Positions 5,574 to 9,922 of a stretch of DNA of 9,922 nt are shown here, one piece after another. Numbering within the stretch: the stretch's first letter is position 1; the number at the start of each line of letters is the position of its first letter. The position numbers and the translations under genes are program-made. Source of the DNA: JBEIFW01 sp044370695 (GTDB lineage Bacteria; Actinomycetota; Acidimicrobiia; Acidimicrobiales; Ilumatobacteraceae). The notes beneath the pieces are model-generated. The model did not search any database. It had not been told where the DNA came from and was given only the letters and a program-made list of their open reading frames with translations. Location of the stretch: positions 1 through 9,922 of the forward strand of contig JBILVB010000136.1 of NCBI GenBank assembly GCA_044370695.1. Direction: 5' to 3'.

Positions 5574-6794
5574 TCAGGCGGCGGCGCGGGTGCGCCGCAG
5601 GACCGGGTCGGCCATCGCGAGGGTCCGATCGGCGAGCCGCAGCACGCGACCGGCAGCACCCGGGCTGTCGGTGTCGACGAGGTTTCCCATGACGGCGAGC
5701 GTGAGGTTGGCGGCCGTCTGGGTGCCGATGGCGACGCGCAGCCCCGCCGACAGCAGCCAGGGATGGCCGATCACGAACGAGAACCGTCGGCCCGTGCGCA
5801 GGAACGAGTCGAACCGCTCCCCGACCAGGCGGTCGTAGGTGACGGGCGCACTCGCCGGATCGGCGATCAGCCGGTCCGCCGCGAGCATGCCCGACTCGAG
5901 GCCGTAGTCGATCCCCTCCCCGTTCATCGGGTTCACGAGACCGGCGGCGTCGCCCACGGCCACCCATCCCGGCCCGTGCCGACGCTGCACGCTCATCGGC
6001 AGCCGCCAGGCCCGGGGCTTGTCCAGCAGCGGCCCGATGTCCCAGCTCCGTCGAACGATCCCGGCGTAGATGTCCATGAGCCGGTTGAGGTTGATCGACT
6101 TGAAGCCCTTCATCGTGGACAGCGCGCCGACGCCGACGTTCACGGTCCCGTCGCCGCACGGGAACATCCAGCCGTAGCCGGGGATCGGCGTGCCGTCGGC
6201 GTCCTTCATCCCGAGGCACGCCTCGATCAGCCGCTCGCCGTGGCGGGGGGTCTCCGCATAGGACCGGATCGCCAGGCCGAAGGTTTCCTCGGGCACCTTC
6301 TCGGCGCCGAGCACCCGGGCCGCCGCGCCCGGAGCACCCGTGGCCAGGATGGTGAGCGGTGCCGTGATGCGCTCACCCCCGGCGTCGACACCGATGCAGC
6401 GGTCGCCGTCGAGCACCGGGAGGGCCTCGGTGGAGAACCGGACGTCTGCCCCGGCCTGCATCGCGGCTTCGATGAGCACGGCGTCGAACCGCCGGCGGGG
6501 CCACACCGCACCGTGGGAGCCGTAGCGGCCGTGGGCCGGCCAGGGCAGTTCCCGAGTGCGGCGCCCGGCGATCATGCGCAGGCCGTCGATGCGATGGGCC
6601 GGCGACAGGTCGATACCGAGCTCGTCGAGCGCGGCCACCGCCCGGGGCGTCAGCCCGTCGCCGCAGACCTTGTCACGGCCCAGGGGGCCCTTCTCGCACA
6701 CGACTACCGACAGACCGGCGCGAGCCGCGCGGATCGCTGCGGCCGCGCCGGCCGGGCCTCCACCGATCACCACGAGATCGCGTTGCACGGCCAC
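5574..6794 (-). CDS. Geranylgeranyl reductase-family FAD oxidoreductase, menaquinone reductase (MenJ)-like
   Basis: A 406-residue flavoprotein that in this family reduces isoprenoid double bonds. The closest match I recall is mycobacterial MenJ, which saturates one isoprene unit of the menaquinone side chain. It starts with the dinucleotide-binding V-I-G11-G-G13-P-A-G16 and E34. R-D-K-V-C44-G-D-G-L-T-P-R-A-V (40-53) follows, typical of the family. Then come P-G-Y-G-W-M-F-P and V-N-V-G-V-G-A-L-S-T, and the second FAD motif G281-D282-A-A-G with N-P-M-N-G-E-G-I-D-Y-G-L-E. The tail V-M-G-N-L-V also resembles MenJ. The length fits the family. GTG at 6794 is preferred over GTG at 6788 because GAAGCGGG lies at a suitable distance. 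The open frame continues upstream but without family similarity. The enzyme is probably membrane-associated without a clear transmembrane helix. Other prenyl reductases (chlorophyll, archaeal lipid) share the fold, so the exact substrate is inferred. Confidence 0.87.
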   Translation of the reverse strand: MAVQRDLVVIGGGPAGAAAAIRAARAGLSVVVCEKGPLGRDKVCGDGLTPRAVAALDELGIDLSPAHRIDGLRMIAGRRTRELPWPAHGRYGSHGAVWPRRRFDAVLIEAAMQAGADVRFSTEALPVLDGDRCIGVDAGGERITAPLTILATGAPGAAARVLGAEKVPEETFGLAIRSYAETPRHGERLIEACLGMKDADGTPIPGYGWMFPCGDGTVNVGVGALSTMKGFKSINLNRLMDIYAGIVRRSWDIGPLLDKPRAWRLPMSVQRRHGPGWVAVGDAAGLVNPMNGEGIDYGLESGMLAADRLIADPASAPVTYDRLVGERFDSFLRTGRRFSFVIGHPWLLSAGLRVAIGTQTAANLTLAVMGNLVDTDSPGAAGRVLRLADRTLAMADPVLRRTRAAA

Positions 6795-7022
6795 AGGTTG
6801 CCCGCTTCGACCCGGTGTTCCCACCACTGGGCGGGCGGTGACCGGCACCACGCGCGCGTCGGGCGTTCGGACCGACCCCTGACCGGGCGGCGGGCGACCC
6901 GCAGTCGGGTCTCCGCTGCCGTCGGGTTTCTGCTGCCGTCGGGTCTCCGCTTCCGGCTCGGTCAGCGAAGTGCGGGAGGATGTGACCGGTGTTGGGCCAC
7001 GTCGTGGCTGTGAGCGAGGACG
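6795..7022. promoter_or_regulatory. Divergent intergenic region between the MenJ-like and MFS genes
   Basis: This 228-bp spacer should contain both divergent promoters. Apart from the tandem repeats and a small dyad (GACCCG-CAGT-CGGGTC, 6896-6911) I see no convincing -35/-10 pair. A purine run (gagga, 7016-7020) supplies the ribosome binding site of the MFS gene. Confidence 0.5.
6904..6954. repeat. Three tandem 17-bp direct repeats
   Basis: Three contiguous 17-bp units at 6904-6920, 6921-6937 and 6938-6954. The unit is GTCGGGTCTCCGCTGCC; the second copy differs at two positions (C to T) and the third at one (G to T). They lie in the divergent promoter region and could be repeated regulator sites or a minisatellite produced by slippage. 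Confidence 0.85.
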
Positions 7023-8477
7023 ATGATGACCCCCCGACCGAACGAACCGGCAGGCGAGACGCTGGCGGTCGCGGCGGCCCACGCCGCAGCGGCCGAGGAG
7101 AGCGGACACGACCGAGGCCGGCCGAGGCTGCGCATCGCGGCGTTCGGGTCGACCACGCTCGTCGTGCTGTTCCTGCTCAACCTCATCGACGAGTTCGACC
7201 GCGCCGTGCTCGCGGTCGCGCTCGACGACATTCGGGAGGAGTTCGCGCTGTCCGACACGACCGTGGGGTTGCTGCCGGCCGCGGTGATCTTCATCACGGG
7301 CCTCATCGCTGTTCCCGCCGGTACGTGGGCCGACCGGTATCGACGCCGCACGATCCTGGGCGCCGGGGCGTTCGTCTGGGGTGCGGCGGGCCTGTTGGCC
7401 GCAGGCGCCCAGAGCTTCGGTCAGCTGTTCGCCACCCGTGCGCTGCTCGGGTTCGGCCAGGGCACGATCGGGCCGACGCACCTGAGCCTCCTCTCGGACG
7501 CCTACCCGGCCCGGGTTCGCGGTCGGGTGCTCGGCTACCACCGGGCGGCGAATCCCGCCGGCCAGATGCTCGGCGCGCTCATCGGCGGTGGGATCATCGC
7601 CCTCGCCGGCTGGCGCTGGGGGTTCCTCGCTGCGGCCGTGCCCGGCCTGGTGTTCGCGGCTATCGCCCTCGTCGTGCTGCGCGAACCCCGGCGCGGCGAA
7701 GCCGACCTCGCCGACGCCGTGGGAGCCGACCCGGTGCTCGCAGCCTTCCTGCGCGAGCCCGAGGACCGGTGGACGCTGCGGCGCAGCATCGGTCGGATCT
7801 GGCGGATCCGCAGCCTGCGGTACCTGATCTTCGCGAACGCCACGTTCGGGTTCGCGCTCTCCGGCATGGCGTTCTTCCTGCCGACGTACTTCGAGCGGTC
7901 CTTCGGCCTCGGGGTGGAGCAGGCCGGTGCCGTGCAGGCCCTGCTCGGTCTCGCGACGTTCCTCGGCACCTGGTTCGGTGGCCCGCTCGCGGACCGCAAC
8001 CTCGCGAAGGGTTTCGGCTACCTGTGCCGGATCGGGTGCGTGGCGGCGTTGGTGATCGCCGTGTGCTGGCCGATCGCGTTCGGTATCGGGATCGCGCCGG
8101 TCACCATCGGTCTGCTGGCCGGCAGTTCGTTGGTGTCGTCGCTGGCGGTACCCGGCGTGGTCGCCGTGGTGGCCGCCACGGCTCCGCCCCGCATCCGTGC
8201 GCAAGCCTTCAGCTGCTTCGGATTGGCGCTGTCGGTGTGCGGCGCCGCCGCTGCTCCGGTCTTGATCGGCGCGCTGTCGGAGTTGCTCCAGTGGCGCGGG
8301 ATGAACGACGCCGACGCCCTGCGGTTGTCGTTGCTCATCCTGGTCGCGGTGGTGATGACGATCGGCACGCTGCTCGTCGTCGCTGCGAGTCGGCATGCCG
8401 AGCGCGACGTCTCGGAGACCATCACGGCGTTCCTGAGCGAGATGGCCCCGCGCCCGACCGACGGCCGGACCGCATGA
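7023..8477 (+). CDS. MFS transporter, spinster-like family
   Basis: A 484-residue major facilitator protein with about 12 hydrophobic segments. The cytoplasmic N-tail (1-37) is Ala/Glu-rich. TM1 carries L-L-N-L-I-D-E-F-D-R (51-60), followed by A-L-D-D-I-R-E-E-F-A-L-S-D (66-78) and V-G-L-L, an order typical of spinster-like carriers. MFS motif A is clear as G100-T-W-A-D-R-Y-R-R-R109, with a second, weaker copy (G-G-P-L-A-D-R-N) in the C-terminal half. A polar central loop runs between the two six-helix halves. Spinster-type proteins move lipids, sugars or drugs, but the substrate here cannot be read from sequence. Two adjacent ATGs occur: the Shine-Dalgarno-like gagga is only 2 nt from the first and 5 nt from the second (7026), so translation may start at the second. 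An in-frame TGA at 7011 excludes a longer form. Its stop overlaps the next MFS start (ATGA). Confidence 0.87.
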   Translation: MMTPRPNEPAGETLAVAAAHAAAAEESGHDRGRPRLRIAAFGSTTLVVLFLLNLIDEFDRAVLAVALDDIREEFALSDTTVGLLPAAVIFITGLIAVPAGTWADRYRRRTILGAGAFVWGAAGLLAAGAQSFGQLFATRALLGFGQGTIGPTHLSLLSDAYPARVRGRVLGYHRAANPAGQMLGALIGGGIIALAGWRWGFLAAAVPGLVFAAIALVVLREPRRGEADLADAVGADPVLAAFLREPEDRWTLRRSIGRIWRIRSLRYLIFANATFGFALSGMAFFLPTYFERSFGLGVEQAGAVQALLGLATFLGTWFGGPLADRNLAKGFGYLCRIGCVAALVIAVCWPIAFGIGIAPVTIGLLAGSSLVSSLAVPGVVAVVAATAPPRIRAQAFSCFGLALSVCGAAAAPVLIGALSELLQWRGMNDADALRLSLLILVAVVMTIGTLLVVAASRHAERDVSETITAFLSEMAPRPTDGRTA

Positions 8478-9823
8478 CCCGGGTGCACGCTCGCAGCGCT
8501 GGCACCCGGTCCGGGCGGACGTTCGAGTCGCTCCACGTCGCTTCCTTCCGGCGGCTCTGGCTCGCCGGGGTCGCCCAGTTCAGCGCCATCGCGATGGAGA
8601 GCATCGCCCGGGGATACCTCGCGTTCGAGCTCACGGGCCGGAACGCGGCGCTCGGCGTCACGCTGCTCGCCATGGGCATCCCCATGCTCCTGCTGACGCC
8701 GATCGGCGGTGTCGCCGCAGACCGGTTCGCGAAGCGCACGGTCCTGGTCGTGGCGTCCGGTCTCCTACTGGGCTCGAGCGTCGCCGTGGCGATCGCCGTC
8801 GTGACCGGCGTGCTGGCGTTCTGGATGCTCGTCGCCGGATCGGTCGTGCAAGGGGTTGCGTACAGCCTCCTGGCCCCGGCGCGGGTCGCGTTCTCCTACG
8901 AACTCGTGGGCCGGGAGCGGCTCGGTAACGCCATCCTGCTGGCCCAACTCGCAATGAACGGCACCCGCGTGGTCGGCCCTGCGCTCGCCGGTCTCGTGCT
9001 CGGGACCAGCTGGCTGGGCGCCGACGCCGTCTATGTCGCGACGGTCGTGCTGTTCGCGCTGAGTTTCGGATTCACCCTCGGCCTTCCTCGAGGCGTCGTT
9101 CGGGCGAACCGTCCGAGCGCATCGCCCTGGGACGAGTTGCGGGCCGGGGTTCGCTACGTGCGTCGCGAGCCGCCGGTGCTGTGGCCGGTGCTGATGGCGA
9201 TCGGCATGATGGCGACGGCTTTCCCGTACGTCGCGTTCCTGCCCTCGCTCGTCGACGAGGTGTTCGCCGAGGGCCCGGGCTGGCTCGGCGTGCTCAGCAC
9301 GGTGAGCGCCGTCGGGGCGATGGGGGTCTCGCTGATCGTGGCCCGGATCGGCACCGATCGGCTCGGTGACAGCGCCGTCGCCGCGGTCGCCGTGCTGTTC
9401 GCACTGTCGGTCCTGGCGCTCGGGCTCGCACCGACGATCGTCGTGGCGACCGTCGGCGTGTTGGTCGCGGGCGCCGGCAACGCGGCGTTCCAGGCGCTCA
9501 ACAATTCGGTCGTGCTGATGCGTTCGAGAGACGAGTTCCACGGCCGGGTCCAATCCCTGCTCATGCTCGGCTGGTCGGCGTTCGGGATCTTTGCGTTCCC
9601 GCTCGGTGCCGTCGCCGATGCGGTCGGGCTGCGCGCCACACTCGTGGGCATGGGTGCGGTCTCGCTGGTGATTGCCGCAGCGCTCCACGTGCAGGTTCGG
9701 CGCAGTGCGAGGGTCACCGGGCTCTCGCCCGGGACCGACCGGGAACTCGACGACCGCCCCCGCTCGCCGGCCGGCGCACGACGCTCAAGTTTGCCTCTGC
9801 GGCGCCGACCCTTCCACCGGTAA
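8474..9823 (+). CDS. MFS transporter, MFS_3/EntS-like family
   Basis: A 449-residue MFS protein distinct from its neighbour. The start, F-E-S-L-H-V-A-S-F-R-R-L-W-L-A-G (17-32), is the usual opening of the EntS/MFS_3 group (enterobactin exporter-type and macrolide efflux-type proteins). It is followed by L-A-F-E-L-T-G (49-55) and motif A, G78-G-V-A-A-D-R-F-A-K-R88. A mid-protein G-V-R-Y-V-R-R-E-P-P-V-L-W segment is the normal opening of the second half in this group. About 12 membrane segments are expected. The C-terminal tail is Arg-rich and polar, hence cytoplasmic. The ATG overlaps the upstream MFS stop (ATGA, 8474-8477), so the two are translationally coupled. The open frame is also open far upstream, but that part overlaps the first MFS in another frame and is noise. 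Substrate unknown; efflux of a small molecule or siderophore is only a family-level guess. Confidence 0.88.
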   Translation: MTRVHARSAGTRSGRTFESLHVASFRRLWLAGVAQFSAIAMESIARGYLAFELTGRNAALGVTLLAMGIPMLLLTPIGGVAADRFAKRTVLVVASGLLLGSSVAVAIAVVTGVLAFWMLVAGSVVQGVAYSLLAPARVAFSYELVGRERLGNAILLAQLAMNGTRVVGPALAGLVLGTSWLGADAVYVATVVLFALSFGFTLGLPRGVVRANRPSASPWDELRAGVRYVRREPPVLWPVLMAIGMMATAFPYVAFLPSLVDEVFAEGPGWLGVLSTVSAVGAMGVSLIVARIGTDRLGDSAVAAVAVLFALSVLALGLAPTIVVATVGVLVAGAGNAAFQALNNSVVLMRSRDEFHGRVQSLLMLGWSAFGIFAFPLGAVADAVGLRATLVGMGAVSLVIAAALHVQVRRSARVTGLSPGTDRELDDRPRSPAGARRSSLPLRRRPFHR

Positions 9824-9827
9824 CGGT

Positions 9828-9854
9828 GCCTCGCTGCATCGGGCGCAGCGAGGC
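9828..9854 (+). terminator. Hairpin after the MFS pair
   Basis: GCCTCGCTGC and GCAGCGAGGC form a perfect 10-bp stem around a 7-nt loop, starting 5 nt after the second MFS stop. There is no T-tract, but position and stem strength suggest transcription termination before the next gene. Confidence 0.65.
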
Positions 9855-9876
9855 GGGCAGGGAACGTGGAGACGAG

Positions 9877-9922
9877 ATGAGTGACGATGTCGCCCTGTAC
9901 GCAGGGTTGCAGCGCTCGGTGT
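9877..9922 (+). CDS. Start of an unidentified gene, cut by the window end
   Basis: ATG at 9877 is preceded by GGAG (9868-9871) at 5-nt spacing, a good Shine-Dalgarno. The visible N-terminus M-S-D-D-V-A-L-Y-A-G-L-Q-R-S-V is too short to assign to a family. It lies after a probable terminator, so it may belong to a new transcription unit on the same strand. Confidence 0.6.
   Translation, partial: MSDDVALYAGLQRSV

Noticed and set aside
6795..8396. Long minus-strand extension of the MenJ-like frame to 8396
   Set aside because: Antisense to the first MFS gene; the product is Gln/Arg/Asp-rich noise, and family similarity begins only at about 6794.
6989..8473. Plus-strand frame continuous with the second MFS gene, starting at 6989
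   Set aside because: It overlaps the first MFS gene in another frame and encodes Arg-rich nonsense; the ATG at 8474 matches the family N-terminus.

Overview
The window is very GC-rich, has G/C-ending codons and many GTG starts, and is packed with genes. It looks like an actinobacterial chromosome. The MenJ-like quinone reductase, the Tat lipoprotein signal and two apparent leaderless starts fit that, and an Acidimicrobiia-type lineage is a reasonable but unproven guess. I see no rRNA, tRNA, CRISPR array or insertion sequence.

Positions 1-3300, minus strand: a compact arsenate-resistance operon. In transcription order it is an ArsR repressor fused to a low-molecular-weight phosphatase/arsenate reductase-like domain (3226-2537), an ArsJ-associated GAPDH (2540-1518), the MFS exporter ArsJ (1521-289) and a methionine-R-sulfoxide reductase B (279 to beyond the window edge). 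The first three genes overlap by 4 bp (ATGA and GTGA), and msrB follows arsJ after 9 nt. In the known pathway GAPDH uses arsenate in place of phosphate to make 1-arseno-3-phosphoglycerate, and ArsJ exports it. A candidate promoter/operator lies at 3256-3277, and a possible 10-codon leaderless upstream ORF ends on the arsR start codon.

Positions 3301-5573: two divergent genes. A proline-rich, single-pass membrane protein of unknown function runs on the minus strand (4065-3301). On the plus strand (4153-5538) is a flavin amine oxidase that appears circularly permuted: the segment that normally ends these enzymes sits between a Tat/lipoprotein signal and the Rossmann FAD-binding motif, and the protein stops where that segment would normally begin. 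This is the most unusual item in the window.

Positions 5540-9922: a strong GC hairpin separates the amine oxidase from a convergent geranylgeranyl reductase-family gene resembling menaquinone reductase MenJ (6794-5574). A 228-bp divergent spacer holding three 17-bp tandem repeats leads to two translationally coupled MFS transporters (7023-8477 and 8474-9823), then a 10-bp-stem hairpin and the first 15 codons of another gene (from 9877).
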